A DNA stretch of 64,000 nucleotides, taken from contig CAJQUW010008939.1 in the NCBI GenBank assembly GCA_907163375.1, positions 310,001-374,000 of the forward strand, written 5' to 3'. The first letter of the stretch is position 1, and each line of letters starts with the position of its first letter. The stretch comes from Prostheceraeus crozeri. Lineage: Eukaryota > Platyhelminthes > Polycladida > Euryleptidae. Both the position numbers and the translations under genes were made by a program. Shown here in pieces: positions 12,881 through 20,674 of this stretch. The notes under the pieces are model-generated. The model saw only the letters and a list, made by a program, of their open reading frames with translations, was not told where the DNA came from and ran no database searches.

Positions 12881-13096
12881 TATCTGATCATTGCTTTGTC
12901 GCTGCGCTTCAACTCATAAAGTAAAAATAAAAGCAAAACAGCTTGTTCTAGTCCTTCAGCTTGTTCAGCTATTCTACATGTAGATATTTCAAGCTGGTTT
13001 GGGCCATTCCGAGCCACACTGACGAACTAAAATTTTGTGCTTCAATTGCTCAAGTATCTATATATCAGAACTTGTGCTTCGACGATTTTCTTTCTC
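12881..13096. other. No gene identified
   Basis: Short non-coding gap between the LINE tail and a hairpin element. Confidence 0.4.
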
Positions 13097-13212
13097 GCAC
13101 ACTGAATTTTCGGATGACTGACCAGTGACCACCATCCATCTTCAGGGTGAAAACAGCTTATTAAGGTGTCATAATGAATGCATTCGGTCAGTCATCCGAA
13201 AATTTGGTGTGC
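13097..13212. repeat. ~116-bp hairpin MITE
   Basis: The ends GCACACTGAATTTTCGGATG and its inverted partner ending GGTGTGC pair over about 27 bases with two or three differences. The loop is unique sequence. Short TIR elements of this form are non-autonomous DNA transposons; the class is not determined because no clear target duplication is visible. Confidence 0.65.
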
Positions 13213-13373
13213 AATGAAGTGGGGCGGACGATTAGTGGTACCATCCAACCGCTATTCTTATTCCTTCAAACTTATTTTTTGATCAAACATAGAAAAAGTA
13301 AAGTTGATCACGAAATAAGGAAGAACATATCCGTGCAATGCCTCTGAGGTGAGCCTCTAAGTCCTCCCTCCAC

Positions 13374-13439
13374 ATCTTGTGGTGAGACTTGAACGAGAGC
13401 CACTGACCATACTTCATGACCGCCACTAAGCCACGAAAT
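13374..13439 (-). repeat. tRNA-derived relic (possible SINE head)
   Basis: On the minus strand TGGCTTAGTGGCG fits an A box and GTTCAAGTCTCACC fits a B box at about the right spacing, with an 8-bp acceptor-like pairing that has about two mismatches or wobbles. The total, about 66 nt, is short for an intact tRNA and no anticodon loop can be assigned, so I call it a tRNA-derived SINE or pseudo-tRNA. Confidence 0.45.
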
Positions 13440-13797
13440 CACACTAAAGTATTACGCACCATCTTTAAGTAAAATTCAAATGTTTCGTTCATTCTCAGAT
13501 TAGTTGCCATCAATTTGAGTTAAAAGCATCGAAGTCCATCGGCGCATGAATTTGCATCATGAACTTCTCAATCGAATGTTGAATCGAGTGTCAAATGCAG
13601 TGAAGACTTTGAAATTACTACAATTCAGACAACCTACTAAAGAGTGAGTGGGTGGTCAACTCGCCTCAAAATTGTCATTCGTCTATACGTGGAAAAGCGG
13701 AGCCTTGAAAAACCAGGTAAACCATGTCACACAGTCGCCATCAGCCACAAGGCAAACGTGACACAAGTGTGATTGCATTCGAGATTTGCAATAAGCA

Positions 13798-13868
13798 AGT
13801 CAGTGAAATTTTCGACGGGTAGTCATTAAATATCACTTTTTCAACACACTACTGGCAGATCGTCTAAG
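13798..13868. repeat. Degraded copy of the small hairpin at 14328-14407
   Basis: It starts gtcagtgaaattttcgacgg and continues with taaatatcact and acacactactgg, matching the hairpin inside the large palindrome in the same orientation. The second arm is eroded. Confidence 0.5.
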
Positions 13869-13924
13869 TTAGTACTACTGCAATAATTAATAAATGCTGC
13901 ATTTGCAAACACGATGCAAATTTA

Positions 13925-14607
13925 ATTAAATATTGAGTTGCATCCTCAGTTGAAAAATTGGAACAGACCTGAATAGCTGCCGTTTCATCCAACATCAGGA
14001 ACCATCAGCAGGCCTAACACATCTCTCAACATCGATACAACTCCCTATTTAAAGTTGCCCGGGACAATTTAAGATTTGCAATTAGCAAGTTAGTGAAAGA
14101 AAAGCAATAGTGCCCAGATTCATATCTTAAGAAAGAGCGACTTTTGTGGAAACAACCGCATACATGTTTCAGGTGGATTCACCACCCTTCATCAGTGCAC
14201 AAATGAAAGAATGAACAATAAATAATTATTGTTCTTTCTCAAATTTGCAAACTGATGAAGGGTAGTGAATCGACCTGAAACATGTATGATTGTTTCCACA
14301 AGAGTGGTTCTTCCCTAAAATAAGTTAGTGAAATTTTCGACGGGCATTCACTAAATATCACTGTAAACACACTACTGGGAAATCGAATGCCCGTCAAAAA
14401 TTTAACTAACTTGTTCATTGCATCTCGACTTGCACTAACTTGCTCATCTCGAATTAACACGGGTATGGCTGCAACTTTAAATAAGAAGTTGTGTCGATGT
14501 TGAGAGATGTGAAACAGGCCTGCTGATGATTCTTGATATTGGATGAAATAGCAGCTATTCAGGTCTGTTCCAACTTTTCAACTGAGGATGCAGCTCAATA
14601 TTTGATT
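13925..14607. repeat. Large palindrome (fold-back element) with PLE-end-like boxes
   Basis: Left arm 13925-14212 and right arm 14240-14607 are reverse complements with scattered differences; the centre near 14210-14235 is a perfect small hairpin (gaacaataa and ttattgttc). The right arm carries an extra ~80-bp insertion that is itself a hairpin. Near the centre each arm contains the same box, CTGATGAAGGGT ... CTGAAAC, at 14166-14195 (-) and 14252-14281 (+). The palindrome is either a fold-back transposon or a head-to-head insertion of PLE termini. The minus-strand frame 14239-14460 is a by-product. Confidence 0.7.
14328..14407. repeat. ~80-bp hairpin insertion
   Basis: The arms AGTTAGTGAAATTTTCGACG and its inverted partner flank a short unique loop containing taaatatcact. 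It is nested in the right arm of the large palindrome, and a degraded direct copy lies at 13798-13868, so it is a small mobile or duplicated unit. Confidence 0.6.
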
Positions 14608-15747
14608 ATTCTATTTGCATTATTGTTCCTTCCGACAGAAGCTCCAGATAAAATAAACTGATGCTACATGCATCACTATGCGAAAAGAAAAATATTGTTT
14701 TTCAGGTTGCAAACAACCCCATGTTCACCCTTTCGACCTTAAACGCAATCAAGTATGACACTCGCAATGCCGAAACATTCTGATTTTTTGCCCTTTTTTA
14801 AAACTTTTCTTAGTCCGAAATTTTATGGTAAATTACTAACTTAATGTGAAAATATGAGAGCTTGATATAAAGAAAAGGCATCATTTCCACTATGATAAAT
14901 ATTATTTACATCAGTATAATTGCGATTGACAATGGTAAGTCTCGAAACGTTGCCTGATATAGAGACCAGGATTGCCTAGACAGTCTCTGCAGTTGTAACG
15001 CGCTTCTTTTCGAATACCAGGTCGGTGGCAAACTCGGCATCGTTTGTTGGATGCTGTTTTGCAGTACTAAGTGCTAATCCATGGCATGCACTGCTCGACT
15101 CCGTTTTATGTTGCGAACTTCGTCGTCGTTGTACTTTTAGGTTCTATTCCAACTCAGCTAGGAAAATGGCAGTTTTCTTGAGGAAGTCCAGAAGCGTGCG
15201 CACTTACCATTCTTTTTCGAAACGATTCCGAATGAAAGCATTGTATAGTTATCTCAATGATGTTCAGTCCGACTCTTTAAGCCAAGCATGACTTTTTCGG
15301 ATGCACGCACCACCTATTAGTACCTATCACTATGCATGACTGGTCTGCTAGGTCGATGCTGCCCATTTTAATATTTGTCAATACAGGTCGGTTTCAGAAT
15401 AGTGGATTGAATGCTACCTCTCGCAGTTCCTGTCTTCTAAAAAGATGCCCAGTCGTATGAAGAAAGGAACCCTGTAGAACTCATCTCTTCAATGTGATTA
15501 GTCATCGTCATCACTGAAGGGCCGCAATTTCTTAACTTGGAGTCGAGCTATTCACACCGACGAAATTGAAATCGATGTGCGTCAGCTACTGTTGTCAGAA
15601 ATTATTGTTATTGCGCATATTGGACCATTTCTGTCAAAAAATGGTAACAGATGTTTATCATTTCAACTCTAATGCGCTGAATGCCACCTGAAGTGATTGC
15701 TGTACTGTCTACATTGATACAAGATTAACTGAAATGAAATTTAGGAA
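14608..15747. other. No gene identified
   Basis: The plus-strand frame 15025-15291 has no recognisable domain and poor splice context. The rest is ordinary AT-rich sequence. Confidence 0.4.
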
Positions 15748-15779
15748 ATGACGAGATACTCTCGTCTTCGGGCATTATA
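15748..15779. repeat. Hairpin repeat at the Polinton-like element's target, left copy
   Basis: The 19-mer atgacgagatactctcgtc at 15748-15766 is a perfect 6-bp-arm hairpin with a 5-base loop. It recurs in the same orientation at 20656-20674, on the far side of the element. Removing the element and one target copy leaves two tandem units of about 33 bp, so the element landed in or beside a small hairpin array. Bases 15774-15779 (attata) are the left target duplication. Confidence 0.7.
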
Positions 15780-16035
15780 AGTAGTTAGTTTTGCGGACGC
15801 GCTGATAGTGGATGCGAACATGGATAGGAATATGTTCCGAATTACCAATCGGAACATGTTTTGAACATGTAAATAGGAACCGCGTTCCGATTGATAGCCG
15901 AATTGAGATCATACTTAATGATTCGGTACACTTATTTGTGTGTTGGGATCGGAACGGCTTGTTTCGAAATTGAATTAGAGTATGTGAATGAGAATAGGGA
16001 TGCGAACATCTATTTCGGAACTTAAACAGATGTTT
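15780..16035 (+). repeat. Left TIR of the Polinton-like element
   Basis: 256 bp, the inverse of 20393-20648. It contains palindromic GGAACATGTTCC-type boxes, TGCGAACAT repeats and a run of CCGATT/AATCGG words, which could be protein-binding sites. The open frame on its minus strand (15775-16065) reappears in the other TIR and is a by-product of the repeat rather than a gene. Confidence 0.85.
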
Positions 16036-16148
16036 GTTTTGAGACTGCTTGCTCAAATGCGACAATTGTGACCATTGATGACAATTGTATTGATTTTCAT
16101 AACTAGGTTAAGTTATGAATACGTGGAAGTTGTTTGATGATGTGAATA

Positions 16149-16653
16149 TTGATGGCTAGTTTCCCAATTTCATGGATTGTTGCAAGAAACCTTGGTTATT
16201 CGCTGAAGGCTATAGAAACTGTTACATATCTAAATGAAAATATCAAAGCTGGTGATTTAGTTGAACGACTAGTGGATCTGGATGAGCATACCATGAATGT
16301 TAATTTGGATCGTAGTTGGATAGAAGATTTCTCAATGCTACATTATAAAGACAGTGAAATTAGGAGGATGAAATTGAAACTTTCTGAAACGGAGATAAAA
16401 AAAGTTAAACCTTCAATTGATTTATCGAAATGTTCTATCAATGAAAGTGACTTCAGAAAGAAATTAGAAATAGAGACGTTTGGATTATTATGTGAACGGA
16501 AATGCATTAGGTGTTTTGAACGGGAAAAATCCCTTCTCTTGTTACCATGTTCTCATTTTGTCATGTGTTCTACATGCTATATACCCTTGTAAACTATATT
16601 TTGTCCCCTTTGTGATGAAGAAATAATTTCAACAGTCACTGTATATCGTTCAT
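16149..16653 (+). pseudogene. RING-finger module of the Polinton-like element
   Basis: The region encodes a protein ending in a C3HC4 RING of the type found at the C-terminus of IAP ubiquitin ligases (CIRCF, then LLPCSHFVMCSTC, then a CPLC knuckle). No BIR repeats are visible upstream. The N-terminal ~110 residues are unrecognised and rich in charged helix. RING and IAP-like genes are known cargo of large DNA viruses, where they act on host ubiquitin or cell-death pathways; that role here is inference. It is the first gene after the left TIR, followed by a short promoter-like gap. Confidence 0.6.
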
Positions 16654-16656
16654 GAT

Positions 16657-16709
16657 GAGTCATCATGCGTGTCTGTGATTGGTTGCTATTGTGCAGCTTT
16701 TGTATATAA
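16657..16709 (+). promoter_or_regulatory. Promoter-like region: AP-1/CRE-type site, CCAAT and TATA box
   Basis: TGAGTCATCA (16657-16666), an inverted CCAAT (gattgg, 16677-16682) and tatataa (16703-16709) lie in that order ahead of the frame starting at 16766. A similar set precedes 17986. Spacing from the TATA box to the start codon is about 57 bases. Confidence 0.5.
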
Positions 16710-16765
16710 GGTTATCGCACTTCTATTACAACCATACTTGTTGAGGATTGTAGACATTAATAAAC

Positions 16766-17377
16766 ATGCCATTTACCACGATCATTCCTGTTTCAATTAT
16801 TCACAAAGACAATCTGTTTACTAGCAAGATTTTCTACTCTGCAAATGATGTTATTGGTTACAAAGCTGATCTCATAGATCTGATGGAGGATATTGTCACA
16901 TTCTACCATTGTGAAGATGATATTGAACTTCAGAAACTCTTTATGAGGACATTGACCAATGCCCTTACGCGAGTACTAAGATTTTGGCTGGATGAAGTGT
17001 TCAAGCCTCTGAGTTTGACGGAAGCTATTCCACAGAGTTCTCGTTGCTATTGTGAAATGAAAACACGGAAATTGAAGACTTGTTTGCATGATATAATCGT
17101 ATTTAGCTACTATGAGGAAAATGGTGGTAAATTCAAGGTGGACATGTTTACCGGACCCCCGTCGATGAGCGTCAATGTGGCATTGCAAGATGAGCGAGAC
17201 ATAATCAAGTTTAGAGCATACTATGCTAATCTTTTAAAGGTCTTCGCTTCAAAACCATGCTGTTCATGCTATCCTCTATCAAAGGATTTAATGTGTAATA
17301 TAGAACAGCTTATAACTGCAACGACTCAGACTTTGAGTGATGTTGATGACTACGACCTACCATCTGTTACCGTTTGA
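16766..17377 (+). CDS. Unassigned protein of the Polinton-like element (203 aa)
   Basis: An open frame of 203 codons preceded by a clear TATA box and an AP-1-like site. No domain recognised. The product is mixed alpha/beta with scattered cysteines, including a CCSCY cluster near residue 170, no signal peptide and no obvious membrane segment. It starts 113 bp after the RING module and ends 9 bp before the next frame, a tight plus-strand arrangement that supports it being a real gene of the element. The start was chosen as the first ATG after the TATA box. Function unknown. Confidence 0.55.
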   Translation: MPFTTIIPVSIIHKDNLFTSKIFYSANDVIGYKADLIDLMEDIVTFYHCEDDIELQKLFMRTLTNALTRVLRFWLDEVFKPLSLTEAIPQSSRCYCEMKTRKLKTCLHDIIVFSYYEENGGKFKVDMFTGPPSMSVNVALQDERDIIKFRAYYANLLKVFASKPCCSCYPLSKDLMCNIEQLITATTQTLSDVDDYDLPSVTV

Positions 17378-17386
17378 CTTTGTTGC

Positions 17387-17836
17387 ATGGAACTAAGCAA
17401 AAATGTGTATTTTCATAAATGCTTTGCTTTTAACACAATAAAAATGACTGCAAAACGAAAGGCATCTTTTTCTCGGAAGAATGGCTCTTTTAGACCTTCA
17501 AGTCAGTTTAAGAAGGCGTTGCGAAAGTTAAACAGCATGCGAAACAATAAAGTTAAGTGCAAATTAATTCAAAACTCAAGTGATGATTTCCTCCGTGATT
17601 TGGCTTTTGCAATACACAAATGCCTCCCAATATACAAGCCTTTATTGAGTACTGATTCTCTAAACAGCATTAGAAAATTTTCAAATCCAAGAAGCAGTGA
17701 TATGAAAAGGCGGAACTTAGTTCAGCGTGGAGGTGGTGGGTTTTTGAATATGTTGAATGATATTGTAAACAGCATTTACAATGTACTCAACAGTCCACTA
17801 GGGAAAGTTGTAGCAGGTGCCGCAGTGTTGCTGTAG
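17387..17836 (+). CDS. Basic protein with a glycine-rich cleavage-like site (149 aa)
   Basis: The N-terminal two thirds are strongly basic (residues about 21-60 are rich in K, R and S), then comes VQRGGGGFLNML and a hydrophobic, amphipathic C-terminus ending KVVAGAAVLL. Basic core proteins and small membrane-active proteins that are cut at a 'GG-x' site by an adenain-type protease occur in adenoviruses and Polinton-like viruses; this frame resembles them in layout only. No such protease is encoded here. A second ATG at codon 20 (MTAKRKASF) is an equally good start. Function is inference. Confidence 0.5.
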   Translation: MELSKNVYFHKCFAFNTIKMTAKRKASFSRKNGSFRPSSQFKKALRKLNSMRNNKVKCKLIQNSSDDFLRDLAFAIHKCLPIYKPLLSTDSLNSIRKFSNPRSSDMKRRNLVQRGGGGFLNMLNDIVNSIYNVLNSPLGKVVAGAAVLL

Positions 17837-17870
17837 ACGACGAATCATGGATTGACACGTCATCATTGAT

Positions 17871-17898
17871 TGATGACTCATGTGAATATGTATATAAG
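17871..17898 (+). promoter_or_regulatory. Second promoter-like region: AP-1/CRE-type site plus TATA box
   Basis: TGATGACTCA (17871-17880), the inverse of the site at 16657, is followed by tatataag (17891-17898), about 90 bp before the frame starting at 17986. The repeat of the same pair ahead of two genes suggests a shared control mode. Confidence 0.5.
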
Positions 17899-17985
17899 AG
17901 AGACGCGCTTGTACTCTTTAATCACTTTCAAGCTATCATTCATCGCTGACGGTTGAAAAGCTCCGAATAAGTACAACATTGAATT

Positions 17986-18739
17986 ATGTATCAAAAAATG
18001 TTTGTAGTTAGAGAGGACAGCGACTCATTTGAACGTGATCTCTCTAAATTCCGACCGACAAGGAAGGTTCAAGGGATTGGAAATACCTTTTACTTCCAAA
18101 CGTTGAGCTATGGTGACGATGGTTTCTACCTTCAAGTTCCATTTTTCCACAGTAATGGTATGTCTTCATCTGGATATAGCAACATGAGACAAATGCGAGT
18201 GACCTTTCCGAAATGGCAGCAGATGATACTCAAAACCATCGACTCTTTGGCGAAGGAATGCGTTGTGTTGCCCGAAAGTGCTCCTACACATTGGAGGAAG
18301 GCGTTAGAGGAAGGAATTGGCTATTGGCTATAAGGAATTACCCGAGTTCGATACGCTATTCTTGAAATTGTCCGATCACTTTCAAGCATTCGATCTACTT
18401 GGAAATACAATGGAGTGTGATGATCTGAAGCGCGGACGATACATGGGTTTAATACACGTCAACGGACTATACATTGGTGCTCACAGCTCAACCGGAAAAG
18501 TGGCATCGCTACAAATGAAAGTTCTACAGTTGGTTTATGAGCCAATGCCGATTGATAAGTGTCTAATCACCATCGATAAACCTACTTCAAAAGATGGGAA
18601 GGATGTTGAAGAATGCAAAAAGCGGGGACGGAAATCCAAGGAAGGGAGTGTTAAGTTGAAATTGAAACGCCAAGATGCTCAAATTGACGCGAGAAGTTAT
18701 TTCAATGCTGACATTGATGAGGAAACACAAATGCTGTGA
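17986..18739 (+). pseudogene. Unassigned region of the Polinton-like element
   Basis: Plus-strand coding region after the second promoter. Recognisable textures are a beta-rich N-terminal part (GDDGFYLQVPFFHSNG, then MRVTFPKWQQMI), a second beta-rich part (GRYMGLIHVNGLYIGAH) and a basic KRGRKSKEG segment near the end. The first part loosely recalls PC4-like single-strand DNA-binding folds, and a small capsid protein is an alternative; I cannot assign either. The region is not intact. Confidence 0.4.
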
Positions 18740-18847
18740 ATGTGAAATGAAAGTTTCTAAATGTAAATAAAGTTGTTATGGAACATGACTTGTTTTCTTC
18801 TAAGCAAACTGGTGGGTGTTGGTCTTTAAAGCTTTTGAAATTTCAGG

Positions 18848-19482
18848 ATGACAGATTTTCGTCTATTCACTGATCGCACAATGTGTGTGGCCGGGCCAAG
18901 TCAGTCCGGTATAACTACTTTTGTAACTCAATTACTACAATTTAGAAATGAGATGTTTAATAAAGAAATTAAAAGAGTTAAATGGTATTATGGTATATTT
19001 CAACCACAACTACATTTTGCACTTCGCCAGAAAGGTTATAATGTGAAGCAAGGGTTACCGACAACTGAAGACATCAAAGCAGGTGATTTAATTGTGCTAG
19101 ATGATCTATTGCGTGAAAGCAAATCATCGAAAGATGTAACTGAAATGTTTATTCATACAGCACATCATAGGGAAGCCTTCATAATCTATATCACCCAAAA
19201 CATTTTTGATGGAGGGAAAGAGCAAAGAACTAGGAGTTTGAATACACATTATTTGGCAATATTTAAAAATCCAAGAGACAGCAGTCAGATACATCATCTC
19301 AGTAGACAGATATTACCGCAACAACCTTAAGTTCTTTCAAAATTATATGAAGATGTAACTAAGAAACCACATGGCTATCTAGTTATTGATCTAACCCAGG
19401 AATGTCCGGAACGACTTCGATTTCGAACTAATATCATACCTAATTCCGTTGAACCAATGACAGTTTTCTCGGTTCACAGCTA
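18848..19482 (+). pseudogene. Packaging ATPase module (FtsK/HerA-type) of the Polinton-like element
   Basis: A Walker-A-like loop follows the first beta strand (MCVAGPSQSGI, around residue 14), the Walker B strand reads DLIVLDDLL, and a sensor-like strand reads FIIYITQNIF after an AHHREA helix. This layout and size match the genome-packaging ATPases of Polintons, adintoviruses and virophages, which drive DNA into capsids. It is the strongest evidence that the element belongs to the Polinton/Maveriviricetes assemblage. It lies between the unassigned region and the last frame, all on the same strand. The module is not intact. Confidence 0.75.
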
Positions 19483-19521
19483 GTTTTAAGCAATGTACTT
19501 TGTTGCCTTATTATTACAAAC

Positions 19522-20172
19522 ATGTCGTATTCAAAGATGGTAGTCATTCCTCAAGAGGAGTATATACAATTGACTACATTACAAAGTGCACAAGAAGTCA
19601 AAAATACAGATCAACCTATTACGAATCAACTTAAGGAACTAACACAAAAGGATACGGAAATTCAGAAGATTAAGGATCCCTATCGACGAATGCAGTTAGC
19701 AGTTGAAAACATTGATGAGAGGCGACAGATTCGTGATAAGTTGCGACGATTTATAACCTTCTCAACACCTCGACCATATCGTGTGCGCGCTGAGCGATTA
19801 TTTGACTTCATTGATCAACATGTGAAGTTCAATGAGAGAGGGGAGATAATAGATGAAACAACTGGTGATGTTATTAGAAATAGTCACATAGATGACCTTC
19901 TGCAATATGCTGCCAGAGATGTAAGGCGAAAACTAGGTGCACCACAAGGGTGGTCATATTTTCAGAAAATTTTATCTGATCAAAATGTAGCACACAATAT
20001 TATTGGAGGACCGACTGTGAATGAGTTGGACAAGGGTCACTTACAAGATGGATCAAAAAATAAAACACCCACGATGGCGGTCAAGCGAGAGCTTCATGAT
20101 CCCGATGATCTTCAACCAAAAAGAGCTACTAGGCGCTCAATGCGTGTTGGAAAGGATTATAGTAAATATTAA
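19522..20172 (+). CDS. Unassigned protein next to the right TIR (216 aa)
   Basis: An open frame of 216 codons, charged and mostly helical: residues about 15-75 are coiled-coil-like (QEVKNTDQ ... KELTQKDTEIQKIKDPYRRM), residues 100-160 form a folded helical part with RRKLGAPQGW, and the C-terminal tail is basic and ends RRSMRVGKDYSKY. No catalytic motif. It may be a virion or DNA-binding protein by position; no family recognised. It sits 40 bp after the ATPase module and 220 bp before the right TIR. Confidence 0.5.
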   Translation: MSYSKMVVIPQEEYIQLTTLQSAQEVKNTDQPITNQLKELTQKDTEIQKIKDPYRRMQLAVENIDERRQIRDKLRRFITFSTPRPYRVRAERLFDFIDQHVKFNERGEIIDETTGDVIRNSHIDDLLQYAARDVRRKLGAPQGWSYFQKILSDQNVAHNIIGGPTVNELDKGHLQDGSKNKTPTMAVKRELHDPDDLQPKRATRRSMRVGKDYSKY

Positions 20173-20392
20173 GCAAATATAAATTAAGCTTTGCTTCTCT
20201 CATATCATGTCGCTACAAAAGTTTTGCTGCTGTTCGAAATCTGCGCTCGAAGGTAAAGGAGAAGAGGGCATAGAGGTTGATATCAATTGTGTTAGCAGTT
20301 GATGTGCGAGTAATTCGCGTGCAAATCAGAACAAAGACGATGAGTACAGCAGTGAAACTCAGAAAGATTTGTTACGACTTAAATCACCCTTA

Positions 20393-20648
20393 AAACATCT
20401 GTTTAAGTTCCGATATAGATGTTCGCATCCCTATTCTCATTCACATACTCTAATTCAATTTCGGAACAAGCCGTTCCGATCCCAACACACAAATAAGTGT
20501 ACCGAATCATTAAGTATGATCTCAATTCGGCTATCAATCGGAACGCGGTCCCTATTTACATGTTCAAAACATGTTCCGATTGGTAATTCGGAACATGTTC
20601 CTATCCATGTTCGCATCCACTACCAGCGCGTCCGCAAAACTAACTACT
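20393..20648 (-). repeat. Right TIR of the Polinton-like element
   Basis: Inverse of 15780-16035 with about five differences over 256 bp. It is followed directly by attata (20649-20654), the right copy of the target duplication. Confidence 0.85.
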
Positions 20649-20655
20649 ATTATAT

Positions 20656-20674
20656 ATGACGAGATACTCTCGTC
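20656..20674. repeat. Hairpin target repeat, right copy
   Basis: Identical to 15748-15766. The flanks after the hairpin differ (ttcggg on the left, gtaggg on the right), so it is a neighbouring tandem unit and not an extension of the target duplication. Confidence 0.7.

Larger units (their letters stand above)
15780..20648. mobile_element. Compact Polinton/Maverick-like element (fossil), 4.87 kb, 6-bp TSD
   Basis: The ends begin AGTAGTTAGTTTTGCGGACG and are inverted repeats of 256 bp (15780-16035 and 20393-20648), differing at about five positions, roughly 98% alike. The same 6-mer, attata, flanks both sides. A 5'-AG terminus, TIRs of hundreds of bases and a 6-bp duplication are the hallmarks of Polintons. 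All genes read on the plus strand: a RING module, two unassigned frames, an unassigned two-part region, an FtsK/HerA-type packaging ATPase module and a last unassigned frame. I see no protein-primed DNA polymerase, retroviral-type integrase, adenain-like protease or double-jelly-roll capsid gene, so it is far shorter than the usual 15-20 kb and looks like a derivative that would depend on others. It is broken in about two or three places overall. The low TIR divergence suggests a fairly recent insertion. Confidence 0.85.

Noticed and set aside
14239-14460. 73-codon minus-strand frame
   Set aside because: Produced by the palindrome and nested hairpin; no protein-like texture.
15775-16065. Open frame of 96 codons on the minus strand, repeated at 20369-20659 on the plus strand
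   Set aside because: It lies in both terminal inverted repeats, so the duplicate frame reflects the repeat itself; no domain or start context supports a gene.
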